Positions 1 through 9,220 are shown, counted from the stretch's first letter. The stretch: 64,000 bases of DNA from Nostoc sp. CHAB 5834 (GCA_020829485.1 JAIVFU010000032.1:5201-69200), one strand, 5' to 3'. The notes: a model not told the origin generated them from the sequence alone. Translations and numbers: made by a program.

Positions 1-702
1 TGGACGGGGAATGGGGTTGCCCAGGCGATCAAAAAGCAACCATGCTGCCAGGTGTACCACAAAAAGGTAGATAAAGTTGTTGAGTAGAATTAAAGCGATC
101 GCTCCCACTTGAATCAAAAACACACTGGGACTCGCCAACAAACTCAAGTTAAAAAATACCCATTCTATGAACTCAGTCACCTGGGTAATTACATAAATCC
201 ACAGGTCTTCACCCGACAACATAGACAACAACCACAGCCTAAAAAAGACCCCCAAAGTACCCAACAGCGTACCCAAGGTTATAGAAACAATCCAGGGAAC
301 ACGACGACGATACCACGTCGCTCCTAAAAGCACGCCCATAAACCCGTAGGGCATGACAAACAGCAAGCTGCGGGCTGGCCCCATCAGTACCGTCAGTAGT
401 AACCCGGAGGTGAGTGCTGCCATCCATGCCGCACGCCTGCCCCAACGCAGATAAACTAGAGCGATCGGCACTGGAAAAAATATCCGCAGAACTGGGCCCA
501 AAGGAAAGTAAAAATTAATAAACCAAATCAAGCTAGCGGCACTGGCTAAAAACGCTGTTTCCACCATCCTCAAGGGCGCATCAGCCTTGAGTTGAGGAGG
601 CATTAACTGCTGTTCTTTGTCTAACCAATGATTGTGGGGAGTTTGAGACTCTGAGGATGGATCTTCCTCTGGCTCATCTGGGATAGAATCTAAAATACTC
701 AT
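1..702 (-). CDS. DUF2232 multi-pass membrane protein (3' end cut by window edge)
   Basis: This frame is open from an ATG at 700-702 to the window edge, giving 234 codons with no stop, so the C-terminus lies outside. The N-terminus is acidic and hydrophilic (MSILDSIPDEPEEDPSS), followed by about 30 polar residues and then several hydrophobic helices with motifs such as FYFPLGPVLRIFFPVPIAL and LMGPARSLLFVMPYGFMG. This pattern matches the cyanobacterial DUF2232/YybS-like inner-membrane family, whose function is not established. The forward-strand reading frame over the same region is a shadow. The assignment rests on remembered family features and is fairly secure for the fold and weak for function. 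Confidence 0.75.
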   Translation of the reverse strand, partial: MSILDSIPDEPEEDPSSESQTPHNHWLDKEQQLMPPQLKADAPLRMVETAFLASAASLIWFINFYFPLGPVLRIFFPVPIALVYLRWGRRAAWMAALTSGLLLTVLMGPARSLLFVMPYGFMGVLLGATWYRRRVPWIVSITLGTLLGTLGVFFRLWLLSMLSGEDLWIYVITQVTEFIEWVFFNLSLLASPSVFLIQVGAIALILLNNFIYLFVVHLAAWLLFDRLGNPIPRP

Positions 703-1178
703 AATCTGACAAGTTTTTAACAGATCGCAAAAGTTCCCACCTTCTCTGCGTTCGCGCAGCGTGTCGCAGACAGACGCTAACGCGAACAATTTACTCATAA
801 AGTGAGGATTGTCAGGGGGTGATAATAATTGCATTGAATATTGATTTTTTAGTCAGCAAAAAATCAATATTCGATGTATAATAGCGTTCGCGCAGCCTCT
901 CCAAGAGTTGCGCTAGCGAGTCATTGAGCGTCGTAATCACCAATTTTTCGACTATTATAGTTACTGTCTTGACCATCAATGCCATAAGCGAAAACCATTA
1001 GCTTTTAGGTATATATTATATCGCCCTTGGCGTCTCCCCTTGGGAGAAGAAAAAGATTTGGGTCTTGGGAACCAGGATTTCTGACAAGAGGAGGGAATGT
1101 CAGCCCAATAGAACTATGGAGTCCTAGAGGCTATTCCCGATGATTGGGAAGCCTCATCCGTCTATAGGTTGAGGTAGT
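703..1178. other. Intergenic region with Nostoc interspersed repeats and a perfect hairpin
   Basis: No credible gene is seen here. Positions about 744-784, 886-920 and 1029-1052 carry pieces of the Nostoc interspersed palindrome (GCGTTCGCGCAGC type, and CGTCTCCCCTTGGGAG). A perfect 15-bp inverted repeat with a 7-nt loop lies at 836-872. It is about 300 nt downstream of the crp-type gene and has no clear U-tract for that direction. Confidence 0.6.
836..872. repeat. Perfect 15-bp hairpin
   Basis: The arms gaatattgatttttt (836-850) and its exact reverse complement (858-872) flank a 7-nt loop. It sits between two leftward genes. It could act as a transcript end or be a relic of a mobile repeat; neither is shown. 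Confidence 0.6.
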
Positions 1179-1883
1179 TTACACGATCATTCTTTCCAAG
1201 GCTGACAAATCGGGAATGCAAATAGTGTCTTGATCCCGTTTAATCAAGCCTTTTTTTTCTAGCCTTGTCAACACTCTTGTTACAGTTTCCCGCGCCAGCC
1301 CGCTCAAACTACTCAATTCTCGATGAGGTAAATTCGGGATTTCGGTTCCTGTCTGCCCTTTTTTTCCCTGTCCTTCTGCCAAAAATACCAACGTATCTGC
1401 CACCCGTGACTGGCTATCAGATTCCCGCAACCGCAATCGGCGATTTACTTGCCGCAAACGTCTTGCCATTAGTTGCGCCAATCGAACTCCCGCTAAGGGT
1501 TCTATCTGAAGTAACTTGACAAAATCCTGAGCAGGCATACTACCAATTACCGTTGGGGCCAGGGTAATCACATCTGTAGATCGAGGCACTTCATCTAGCG
1601 CCGCCATTTCACCAAACAATTCCCCTTTGCCAAGAATATTCAGCGTTACCTCTTTTCCCTCCAGATTGTAGGTGCGAATTTTTACCCATCCGTCCAGAAT
1701 AAAATACACAGAACCGCCCCAGTCATTCTCGAGCAGAATTACCTGATTGGCTGGGTGAGTGCGGGTAACAAGATGGATGAGGGCTGATTCTACAGCAGTT
1801 TCTGGCAACCCTTGAAAAAAGGGAGCCGACGACGTGATCATCCAGGAATTAGCCTGTGCTTGCAAGCTATATCGGTCTTCCAT
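1179..1883 (-). CDS. Crp/Fnr family transcriptional regulator
   Basis: This 234-residue protein has a cyclic-nucleotide-binding beta-roll (about residues 20-140), a dimerisation helix and a winged helix at the C-terminus. The effector-pocket segment reads GELFGEMAALDEVPRST, which keeps the Glu and Arg-Ser of cAMP-binding CRP pockets, so nucleotide binding is plausible. The recognition-helix region is ELSSLSGLARETVTRVLTRL. The frame extends upstream to a TTG at 1922, but the ATG at 1881-1883 (MEDRYSLQ) is the more likely start. It stands alone between long spacers. Cyanobacterial relatives include regulators of nitrogen and heterocyst functions such as NtcA and DevH; which subgroup this belongs to cannot be decided from sequence reading alone. 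Confidence 0.88.
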   Translation of the reverse strand: MEDRYSLQAQANSWMITSSAPFFQGLPETAVESALIHLVTRTHPANQVILLENDWGGSVYFILDGWVKIRTYNLEGKEVTLNILGKGELFGEMAALDEVPRSTDVITLAPTVIGSMPAQDFVKLLQIEPLAGVRLAQLMARRLRQVNRRLRLRESDSQSRVADTLVFLAEGQGKKGQTGTEIPNLPHRELSSLSGLARETVTRVLTRLEKKGLIKRDQDTICIPDLSALERMIV

Positions 1884-2430
1884 TACGACATCTTTATTCA
1901 AGCGGCTATATACACACAACAAACAAGAGCGCCATCTTCAGCCTAAGCTATCATTGCACAGCTCCCTTTCAAAAAGAAAACTAAACTATGCTACATAAGA
2001 AAGCGACAAGAACGTTTTTCTAAATAATCTTTACCTATAAGTTTAAACGGGGTAAAAGTTTTGCAAAAAGTAGTTTATAGCCGGCGATCGTATTGCTTAG
2101 GGGCTAGCTGCACTGCAAACTTGATTAGTTCAGAATATAGGCAAACAACATCAATGATACTAAAGGGAGTAAATTATTGCTCAGGTATTTTAGCGATTTT
2201 CAAAAATAGGCAATTAATGATCTGTAAAACTAAGCTTCTCACACAAACGCTGACTGAAGATTGCCACGACTCACAGTAATCCATAACATAATGACAGTCA
2301 CAAGTCCAAGCAGGGGCTTTTGCCACTCAAAACTTTTCCTATGGGCGACGCTTGCTTCCCCATAGGGATACGGTGATTGTAAAGTAATTGTCAGATTAGT
2401 TGACATACATCTCTAGGTAAGGTAACAAAA
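1884..2430. other. Intergenic spacer with a palindromic repeat
   Basis: This is the divergent spacer between the Crp-type gene and the Hsp70-like gene, so both promoters should lie here. A short open frame at 2061-2279 has no ribosome site or family resemblance and is not called. At 2338-2366 an imperfect palindrome (cctatggg ... cccatagg) around CGACGCTTGCTTC is a known type of Nostoc interspersed repeat. Confidence 0.55.
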
Positions 2431-5400
2431 GTGACTTCCAGTGCAGACGAAATTCAAAAGCTGATCGCAGACATTGACAACTTACTTGCCAATGGTGGCA
2501 AGCGCTTGTCTAGATTTCTATCTGGTCAGGCGCAAGAGCCTAAAGAAGTTTTAGAACGAATTCGCAACTTCTTGGTGAGGCTAGAAGAAAAAGAAGCATT
2601 AGAGAACGGCATCCCAAATCAGTCTTCTGAAGAACCGCGTTCGCCTTTGGCGTTGGCTTTGCCATCGCCTTTATTAACAAAATTTATTGATCAAGGTAAT
2701 AACCAGTATCCACTACCCCGACCCGAATCCAATCAGGAACAGAGTACTGTTGGGGCAGGACAATTAAAAAGTGAATTTTCGAGCTTGATCCAGCCATTGC
2801 GATCGGAATTAGAATTGCTCTTGCAAGAGCGAGCCGCTCTCATCCATGAAATTAGGCAGCTAGAACAGAGGCGATTGCAAAATTACTCCTTAGCGCAGCA
2901 GTTGACAAACCAGGAGCAAATGATTACCGAGTTTTTACAGGTACTCATGAGTCGTCTTGTACCAACTTTAACGCCACTGCTAGCACAGAGGCGGGAAAAT
3001 TCCGCCAGTTCTTCAGGAGTAAATAGTGCAAACTCAGAACTAGGAATCTCTGCAACTCAACCGTTATTAGAATCCCCAGACCCTACAGAGCGTTTAACTC
3101 ACCTGTCGAGGGAATTAGATCAACGTTTATTATCACTAGATGGGACTGTAAATGTAGTATTTGAAGCACTACAACGCAACATTAATACTTATCACGAGTC
3201 CCTGTCGCAAGCATTGGCAAGAATGCATAGCCAGGGGATGCAAGGCGAACAGTTGATGGCCAGCTTTCTTAACAATTTGACCCAGCATTTGCAGGAGCGA
3301 TCGCCTAGTTCCCAGCTATCTTTCCTTGAGGTCGAATCTGATACATCACCATCATTGCCTGACCCAGCCGAGATTACTGCTGGAATTGCAACTCAACCCT
3401 TGGAGCTTATACAGCCAGAAACATCTTCACTCACAATTGATCCCAAGCAACAGGATACTACGATCGCAGAAGATTTAGATACAGTGCTGTTGCAGCTTGG
3501 TATAGACTCGTCTCAATCTTCCCAGCAGACCGAATTACCACAAGATATTTCTGCTTCAATTGGTGATGAAGTAGACCAACTTTACGCCAGCCTGTTTGGT
3601 ACTGGTGATGTTAATAATCCAAGTCTTGAGGTTTCCACAGCCTCAGAATCAACGTCGAACATCGCTGAGAGCCGATCTGTGCCTCCAACTGGGGATTCTG
3701 AAGCTGTAAGAGCAGATACGGATCTGTTCGATCTGAGCAACGTTAACCTACAAACAACCCAACAGACTCTAGTAGAAACTACAGATTCATCAGATTCACA
3801 GGAAGAACTATTTTTTGAAGATACAGACCTAGAGCTTGTTAATTTCTCTACACCACAAGCAGTTTCCGCAACAGACAGCTTGCCGCTCGGTAATCAGCCA
3901 GCTAGCGCTGATACAATTAATACTCTAACTGAGCTATTGCCTGATACAGGTAATGATCAGGAACTGCTGGAAATATCATTTTCTGAGGATAATGGGACAA
4001 CTACAGTACCAGTTACTCCAGAAGTACCGGAAATTGCCGAAATTGCATCCTCTGCGAATAATGGCACAACTACAGCACCAGTTACTCCAGAAGTAGTGGA
4101 AATTGCGGAAATTGCGATTGCCAAACCGGAAGTATTAATTAACGATGATCAACCAGAACCGTTTTCAGATGACTACATTGCTGCTTCGCCACAAGAAAAC
4201 TTGCTTTCTGTTGAGTCAAACCAGGCTCCAGCCGTACCTGATATTTCTTTAGATGAAGAACAGTTGCAGCAATTAGATCGGGATTTGGCTAATTTTGATC
4301 GGCAGCTAAATTCTAAGTTGCAGCCAGCTACCAACTTGGATATTTTCTCAGAACTAGTTGATGAAAATCAAGACATAATTACCATAACTTCGCCTGAGCC
4401 GCCAACAGAAAATACTTCAACTACTGCTTTCTCCAGTTTGGCAGTTACCCAGGTAGAAACTGATCCTGTTAAAGAAAGTTCTTTACCTCCAATTTCCAAC
4501 TCCATCAACAATCCAGAAGTTTCGCTCAATGTTCTAGAATCAGTCTGGTATTTAGGAATTGATTTAGGTACAACAGGAATTTCTGCGGCATTATTAAATC
4601 GCTCTACTTTTGTTGTACATCCTATCTACTGGTCAGCAGAAAATCTGCCGGGAACAACTTCCTTCCAGCAATCATTTCGTTTACCAACAGAGGTTTATCT
4701 GCCTACAGCTTCAGTACCCCACGGAGAAAACGAAAGTATAGAAGTACATGAGCGGACTACACCTGCGGCTGTTGCCCAAGATAAAGTACCCGATCGCTCG
4801 GCCAACACTCCTGCAACACAGACAACAACAGATCCGACGACAAACAATCTCTACTCGGCGCAGTTGAAGCCTTATTTACAAGTAGCCATTCCCTACAAAA
4901 GTGAACGGCAGAAATGGGAACCCGTTTTGCAATTAAATGAATTTTCGGCAGGTCCTTTGATTTGGGTTGTGCGATCGCTCTCTAAGCTACTATTAACCCT
5001 GAAATCTGAAAAAACTAGTACCACCCCTAGTTTAATGGCTGCTGCTATGGGGATCAGCGAACAAGATTTTCCCAAAATTATCAATAATATTGCTGGTGTA
5101 ATTTGCACCTGTCCATCAAGTTGGTCAGAACAATACCGCTTTAACGTGCGGTCAGCTTTACTTACCAGTAAACTTATCCAACATCCGCAACAAGTCTTTT
5201 TTGTCGAAGAAGCGATCGCTAGTTTGCTCCCAGAACTCGATGCTGCTAACGGTGAACAAGTAAAATTAAGCGATGCTCAAGGTTCTCATCCGCTAAAAAC
5301 CAGCGAACATCCCATTGTTGGCAACACCCTTGTAATTAACATTGGCACAACTGCCACAGAAATGTTGCTGGTCAATCTCCCAGAAACATTGCAGCAATTG

Positions 5401-6480
5401 ACATACAATGATTTCATGCTCCACAGTTTTGCTTATGCTGGCAAGGGAATTGAACAAGATATAATCTGCCAGCTGCTATTGCCACCGAAATCTCGGCAAT
5501 CACGAAAAGAAACACAAAGCGAGCGCAAAACTACCACCAATAATCCTTGGCAATGGCAACCGTCAATTCCCGGTTTAGACCAAATGCGTTGGCAGAGTTT
5601 AGGATTGGAAGAATTAGAACTACCCAGAGTTGGAGAGCCAGATATCACCACTCGGATTCGCCTCCAGCAGCGTCTAGAAAGTTCCCTGCTGGGACAGGCG
5701 GTATTAGATGCCGCACTAGCTCTAAAGCTGATTTTGCAACACCAAGACTCTTTTACCTTAGAATTAGCCGATCAGCAGTGGATTTTGCAGCGACGAGATT
5801 TAGAAAGCCAAGTATTTATCCCCTTTGTGCGCCGCCTGAACCGAGAACTCAACAAGTTGTTGGTAGCTCGTGGCATCCCCACAGAATCCATTAATCAAGC
5901 TATCCTGACTGGTGGAGTGGCTTGTGTCGGGACGGTGAATCGTTGGCTAAGGCAAAAACTCCCCAGCGCTAAGATTATTCAAGATTTATATCTCGGCGAA
6001 AACGGCGCTCCTCATTGCAGTCGCGTTGCTTATGGTTTGGCGATTCTGCCTCTGCATCCTCAGATATTAGATATACCAAGGCAACAATACACTGATTATT
6101 TCCTGTTTACAGAATTGCTGCGGCTGCTACCAGACCGATCCTTATCTTTCGGTGAAGTTATCCAGCTATTTGAGGGTCGTGGAATTAATACTCGCACTTG
6201 TCAGCAACGCCTGCTGGCTTTTTTGGAAGGTGAACTGCCTTCGGGCTTGATACCTTCAGTTACAGATTCGGCTTGGCTGACTCAGAGTTCGCAAGAAAAT
6301 CCTGACTATCAGGCGATCGCTACAGCACCACTATTTGAAAAACAAGGCAGTCTCACATATCGTCCCAATTCCCAACAACTGTTGTCTTTGCGTCGCTATC
6401 TAGATGCAATCAAGGCGAGTAATCAGCAATCACTGGAGGAACCATACTTAGTGAATTTTGCTTTAGAGGTTAATCATTGA
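2431..6480 (+). CDS. Hsp70/actin-fold ATPase-like protein with long low-complexity N-terminal half
   Basis: This 1349-residue protein starts at a GTG preceded by AGGTAAGG. Residues 1-250 are helical and coiled-coil-like (leucine, glutamine and glutamate rich). Residues about 250-690 are acidic, Ser/Thr/Pro/Gln-rich and probably disordered, with an internal duplicated stretch around TTTAPVTPEVVEIAEIA. From about residue 700 an Hsp70-type nucleotide-binding domain begins: phosphate-1 loop YLGIDLGTTGISAALL, phosphate-2 loop VINIGTTATEMLLV (about 967) and adenosine motif AILTGGVACVG (about 1157). There is no recognisable Hsp70 substrate-binding domain; the last 150 residues are helical. Bases 2637-2672 encode SPLALALPS from a Nostoc interspersed repeat inserted in frame. 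The function is unknown; a cytoskeletal or chaperone-like role is a guess from the fold. Confidence 0.8.
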   Translation: MTSSADEIQKLIADIDNLLANGGKRLSRFLSGQAQEPKEVLERIRNFLVRLEEKEALENGIPNQSSEEPRSPLALALPSPLLTKFIDQGNNQYPLPRPESNQEQSTVGAGQLKSEFSSLIQPLRSELELLLQERAALIHEIRQLEQRRLQNYSLAQQLTNQEQMITEFLQVLMSRLVPTLTPLLAQRRENSASSSGVNSANSELGISATQPLLESPDPTERLTHLSRELDQRLLSLDGTVNVVFEALQRNINTYHESLSQALARMHSQGMQGEQLMASFLNNLTQHLQERSPSSQLSFLEVESDTSPSLPDPAEITAGIATQPLELIQPETSSLTIDPKQQDTTIAEDLDTVLLQLGIDSSQSSQQTELPQDISASIGDEVDQLYASLFGTGDVNNPSLEVSTASESTSNIAESRSVPPTGDSEAVRADTDLFDLSNVNLQTTQQTLVETTDSSDSQEELFFEDTDLELVNFSTPQAVSATDSLPLGNQPASADTINTLTELLPDTGNDQELLEISFSEDNGTTTVPVTPEVPEIAEIASSANNGTTTAPVTPEVVEIAEIAIAKPEVLINDDQPEPFSDDYIAASPQENLLSVESNQAPAVPDISLDEEQLQQLDRDLANFDRQLNSKLQPATNLDIFSELVDENQDIITITSPEPPTENTSTTAFSSLAVTQVETDPVKESSLPPISNSINNPEVSLNVLESVWYLGIDLGTTGISAALLNRSTFVVHPIYWSAENLPGTTSFQQSFRLPTEVYLPTASVPHGENESIEVHERTTPAAVAQDKVPDRSANTPATQTTTDPTTNNLYSAQLKPYLQVAIPYKSERQKWEPVLQLNEFSAGPLIWVVRSLSKLLLTLKSEKTSTTPSLMAAAMGISEQDFPKIINNIAGVICTCPSSWSEQYRFNVRSALLTSKLIQHPQQVFFVEEAIASLLPELDAANGEQVKLSDAQGSHPLKTSEHPIVGNTLVINIGTTATEMLLVNLPETLQQLTYNDFMLHSFAYAGKGIEQDIICQLLLPPKSRQSRKETQSERKTTTNNPWQWQPSIPGLDQMRWQSLGLEELELPRVGEPDITTRIRLQQRLESSLLGQAVLDAALALKLILQHQDSFTLELADQQWILQRRDLESQVFIPFVRRLNRELNKLLVARGIPTESINQAILTGGVACVGTVNRWLRQKLPSAKIIQDLYLGENGAPHCSRVAYGLAILPLHPQILDIPRQQYTDYFLFTELLRLLPDRSLSFGEVIQLFEGRGINTRTCQQRLLAFLEGELPSGLIPSVTDSAWLTQSSQENPDYQAIATAPLFEKQGSLTYRPNSQQLLSLRRYLDAIKASNQQSLEEPYLVNFALEVNH

Positions 6481-7121
6481 GATTTAGTAAGCTGTTACGC
6501 ATTTAAGTACATTTACCTGATGACTGTTGACTGTTGACGGTTGACTGATGACCGTCAACCAATTGTAGATTGCCGATTGTAGATTTGAGATTGACTACAC
6601 CCACTCTTAGATGCAGCTTGAGGATTTAAGATTGACGATAGCGTAGCGGTAGCGACGCAGGAGCGTCTTTTAGATTTATTCCGCCCACACTCTTGCAGTG
6701 GCTCTGTACCAAAAACAATCAATCTCCAATCTCCAATCTTCTCGGTCAACCGTCAACCGTCAACTGTCAACGATTATAAAGAATGTTTATATAATTTAGA
6801 CGCATATCAGCTTACATCACGAATGTGTCTTTCTGAGTAGCGAAGATCCTGATGGGCTTTCTGCCCTCAACACTGTAATATTTTGGATGTGTATCCATAA
6901 AGCTATCTCTTTTATCCAATGGTATAAAATACTGTAATTTTACAATTTTCCACCTTAATTAAAAGATTCTGTAAACTTTAGGTTTTCGGTTTTTATATTG
7001 CTTAATTTTTGTGTATATTAGCACTCAGTAGTATTGACAAAATCAATAAAAATTCTCTAAAAATTCTGTTCATGTCTACACTACTGATTCAAAAAGTCCT
7101 GTTGTAGATAAGCTAGTCCTT
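6481..7121. other. Intergenic region with inverted short-tandem-repeat element and A/T-rich leader
   Basis: No gene is seen. The region holds the inverted repeat element at 6521-6772 and then an A/T-rich leader of about 350 bp before the sugar transferase gene at 7122. The promoter of that gene should lie in the leader. Confidence 0.55.
6521..6772. repeat. 250-bp inverted element made of heptanucleotide and AGATTG-type repeats
   Basis: The left arm is a run of TGACTGT/TGACGGT heptamers followed by GATTG-type units. The right arm is the reverse complement in the same order: caatctccaatctccaat, then ggtcaaccgtcaaccgtcaac. The interior holds a small GC-rich Nostoc repeat (agcgtagcggtagcgacgc). 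The layout is that of a short non-autonomous element whose terminal repeats are themselves short tandem repeats. Confidence 0.55.
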
Positions 7122-7775
7122 GTGAACCATCTTTATCTTTATTCAGTTAATTGCTCGCAACAGCCTTTCCACCCGTCAACCTTAAGCGTGAGAAAACGAT
7201 TAATTGACATTGTTGGAGCCATTGTGGGGCTGATAATTACATTTCTCGTAGCAATTCCCGTAGCAATTGTTACCTTTATAGATGCTCCAAGCCCAATATT
7301 TTATTCTCAAATTCGCTGTGGTTTAAACGGAAAAACTTTCCGCATCTGGAAATTTCGTTCAATGATCGTCGATGCCGATAAACTCAAGCATTTGGTTGAA
7401 AACCAAGCCAAAGGTCACATCTTTAAATCTTTTGACGATCCTCGCATTACTCCTGTGGGTAAATTTTTGCGGCGTACTAGTTTAGACGAATTTCCCCAAT
7501 TTTGGAATGTTTTGGTAGGCGACATGAGTTTAGTTGGTACTCGTCCACCCACTCCTGATGAAGTCAGCAATTACGATCCACACCACTGGGATAGATTGCG
7601 AGTCAAACCAGGTATTACTGGAGAATGGCAGGCTAATGGGCGTTCCAGCATTACAGACTTTGAAACCATTGTCAAGATGGATCTAGATTATCAACGTAAG
7701 TGGTCTGTAAGTTATGACCTGCGTCTGATTATTAAAACTATTGGGGTAGTCTTGAAAAAGACTGGGGCTTATTGA
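7122..7775 (+). CDS. Undecaprenyl-phosphate sugar phosphotransferase (bacterial sugar transferase)
   Basis: This 217-residue protein would transfer a sugar-1-phosphate from a nucleotide sugar to undecaprenyl phosphate, the first membrane step of polysaccharide assembly. It has one N-terminal membrane segment (LIDIVGAIVGLIITFLVAI) and then the full catalytic core of the family: KFRSMIVDAD, DDPRITPVGKFLRRTSLDE, PQFWNVLVGDMSLVGTRPP and KPGITGEWQANGR. It is the short form without a multi-helix N-terminal domain. The start is a GTG. No other polysaccharide gene is directly adjacent, although the gmd/fcl cluster lies 4 kb away on the other strand. HepC of heterocyst envelope synthesis belongs to the same family; orthology is not claimed. 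Confidence 0.92.
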   Translation: MNHLYLYSVNCSQQPFHPSTLSVRKRLIDIVGAIVGLIITFLVAIPVAIVTFIDAPSPIFYSQIRCGLNGKTFRIWKFRSMIVDADKLKHLVENQAKGHIFKSFDDPRITPVGKFLRRTSLDEFPQFWNVLVGDMSLVGTRPPTPDEVSNYDPHHWDRLRVKPGITGEWQANGRSSITDFETIVKMDLDYQRKWSVSYDLRLIIKTIGVVLKKTGAY

Positions 7776-7836
7776 ATTTGTCATTTGTTATTAATTCTTG
7801 TCCCTCATCTACCACTTTCTTGTTCTGAATTTTTCT

Positions 7837-8673
7837 TCAACCCTTGATCCCGCTACCAGTTTCTGTGGGTACAATGTAACGTTGTAAAAATAAAAATAGT
7901 AATAATACTGGGGCGATCGCAATTACTGAACCAGCAGCTACCAACCGCCAGTCAAGGGAAAATGTACCTGCTAGCTTTGCGACTCCTAACGGAAGAGTGT
8001 ATAAATTTTCGTCTTGGATGACAATTAAAGGCCACAAAAAGTCACTCCAAGCACCAATGAATACAAAAATAGCTAAAGTTACCAATGCTGGGCGAATTGC
8101 TGGTAACATAATATGCCACCACAAACCTAACTCCGAACTTCCATCCATCCGAGCCGCTTCTTCTATCTCTTTAGGGACACTCATGAAAGCTTGGCGCAAC
8201 AGAAAAATGCCAAAGGCAGAAGCTAAACTTGGAAAAATCATTCCTAAATAACTATTTCTCAAACCCAACTGGACTGTCAAAATATAAAGGGGAATCATCA
8301 CGATTTGGAAGGGAATCATAATCGTAGAGACGATCGCTACAAAAATCCAGTCTCGCCCGACAAATGATAATCTTGCCAACGGATAGGCAGCTAAAGCGCA
8401 AAACAGCAGATTTAAGCCCACAGTTAGCACTGACACCAAAGTACTGTTATACAGGTATTGTCCAAAAGGTAAAGAGTTCCACACACTAAAGAAGTTATTT
8501 AGTGTAGGTGAGGCAGGCAATAACTGTGGCGGCGACTGTAAGATATTTTCCGTGGGTGATTTTAAGGCTGTGCTAATTAGCCATAGTAAAGGAAAGAGCA
8601 TCACCAGTGCGATCGCTCCCAATAGCGCATACATTAGCAGAATTTGCGATCGTGGTTTTTTCCAGTTCAGCAT
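7837..8673 (-). CDS. Carbohydrate ABC transporter permease (MalG type)
   Basis: This 278-residue inner-membrane permease has six predicted helices. The cytoplasmic coupling (EAA) loop is EEAARMDGSSELGLWWHIM, followed by LPAIRPAL, as in MalG/UgpE-type subunits of sugar importers. Its helices and C-terminal IVPTETGSGIKG are complete and the ATG start fits the family. No partner permease, binding protein or ATPase is encoded nearby, so the rest of the transporter must be elsewhere. The substrate cannot be told from this subunit. Confidence 0.92.
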   Translation of the reverse strand: MLNWKKPRSQILLMYALLGAIALVMLFPLLWLISTALKSPTENILQSPPQLLPASPTLNNFFSVWNSLPFGQYLYNSTLVSVLTVGLNLLFCALAAYPLARLSFVGRDWIFVAIVSTIMIPFQIVMIPLYILTVQLGLRNSYLGMIFPSLASAFGIFLLRQAFMSVPKEIEEAARMDGSSELGLWWHIMLPAIRPALVTLAIFVFIGAWSDFLWPLIVIQDENLYTLPLGVAKLAGTFSLDWRLVAAGSVIAIAPVLLLFLFLQRYIVPTETGSGIKG

Positions 8674-8759
8674 TTGATTAACAACTTTCCCAGTTCTCTA
8701 AATATTTATTACAACTTTCTTTATAACGCTACAACTTGCTTTCAATATTTTGCACTTGC

Positions 8760-8885
8760 TCAAATATTTGGTGGATGCTCACCCATTTTCACCCACATTT
8801 TCCGCACACGAGTTAATTGCAAACGATTCATTTTTAAAGTATAAATTGTTGCTCTACCAATGGTTGCAGGAATGTAAGCACTCAT
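8760..8885 (-). pseudogene. Internally deleted HNH endonuclease remnant
   Basis: A 41-codon frame starts at an ATG overlapping the stop of the upstream gene (ATGA overlap) and ends in TGA. It reads MSAYIPATI and then runs directly into GRATIYTLKMNRL ... MWVKMGEHPP. The first nine residues match the start, and the rest the extreme C-terminus, of small cyanobacterial HNH endonucleases that normally follow the neighbouring family (from memory of the family). The roughly 120 residues holding the zinc Cys pairs and HNH core are missing. I read this as a precise internal deletion. Confidence 0.55.
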
Positions 8886-9220
8886 GCTGCTTGCTGTTTA
8901 TTTTGAAAAATATTTAATGTATATCTAGCTCTAGTTTTAATAATATTTAATTGGTCAACTTGTGCCAACAATCTGTCTAAAGTTTCAGCTTCTTCATTTG
9001 ATAAATTAGTTTCAGAATTTTTAATTAACAACTCTTGTAATTCTATCTGAGTTTTAGGAAATAAAGAACTTTCTGCTAAAGCTTGCAACTCATCCAGACT
9101 TAAACCAATCAATAATTCAGAATCTATAGATAAGTTAGTTAGCTGCTGGTAAGTTTCTAAGTCTAACAATACCCCAATCTCTCCCTGTGCGTTAGTGACA
9201 TACTGAACTGAGTCAGACAT
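8882..9220 (-). CDS. Small conserved protein paired with HNH endonuclease genes (possible antitoxin)
   Basis: This is a 112-residue acidic protein. The N-terminus (SVQYVTNAQGEIGVLLDLETYQQL) has the Phd/YefM-like pattern of a short DNA-binding antitoxin head, and the rest is helical (LSLDELQALAESSL; LSNEEAETLDRLLAQVDQL). Its stop overlaps the start of the HNH remnant at 8760-8885, the arrangement of a two-gene unit. It therefore looks like the surviving first gene of a toxin-antitoxin-like or regulatory pair. The function is inferred from context and is not demonstrated. Confidence 0.65.
   Translation of the reverse strand: MSDSVQYVTNAQGEIGVLLDLETYQQLTNLSIDSELLIGLSLDELQALAESSLFPKTQIELQELLIKNSETNLSNEEAETLDRLLAQVDQLNIIKTRARYTLNIFQNKQQAA

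Noticed and set aside
2061..2279. 72-residue open frame between the Crp-type gene and the Hsp70-like gene
   Set aside because: It has a TTG start, no ribosome site, no family resemblance and a Cys/Ser-rich random composition.
5547..5894. 115-residue frame inside the Hsp70-like gene
   Set aside because: It is a shadow of the real gene in another frame, with arginine-rich composition from reading G/C-rich codons out of frame.
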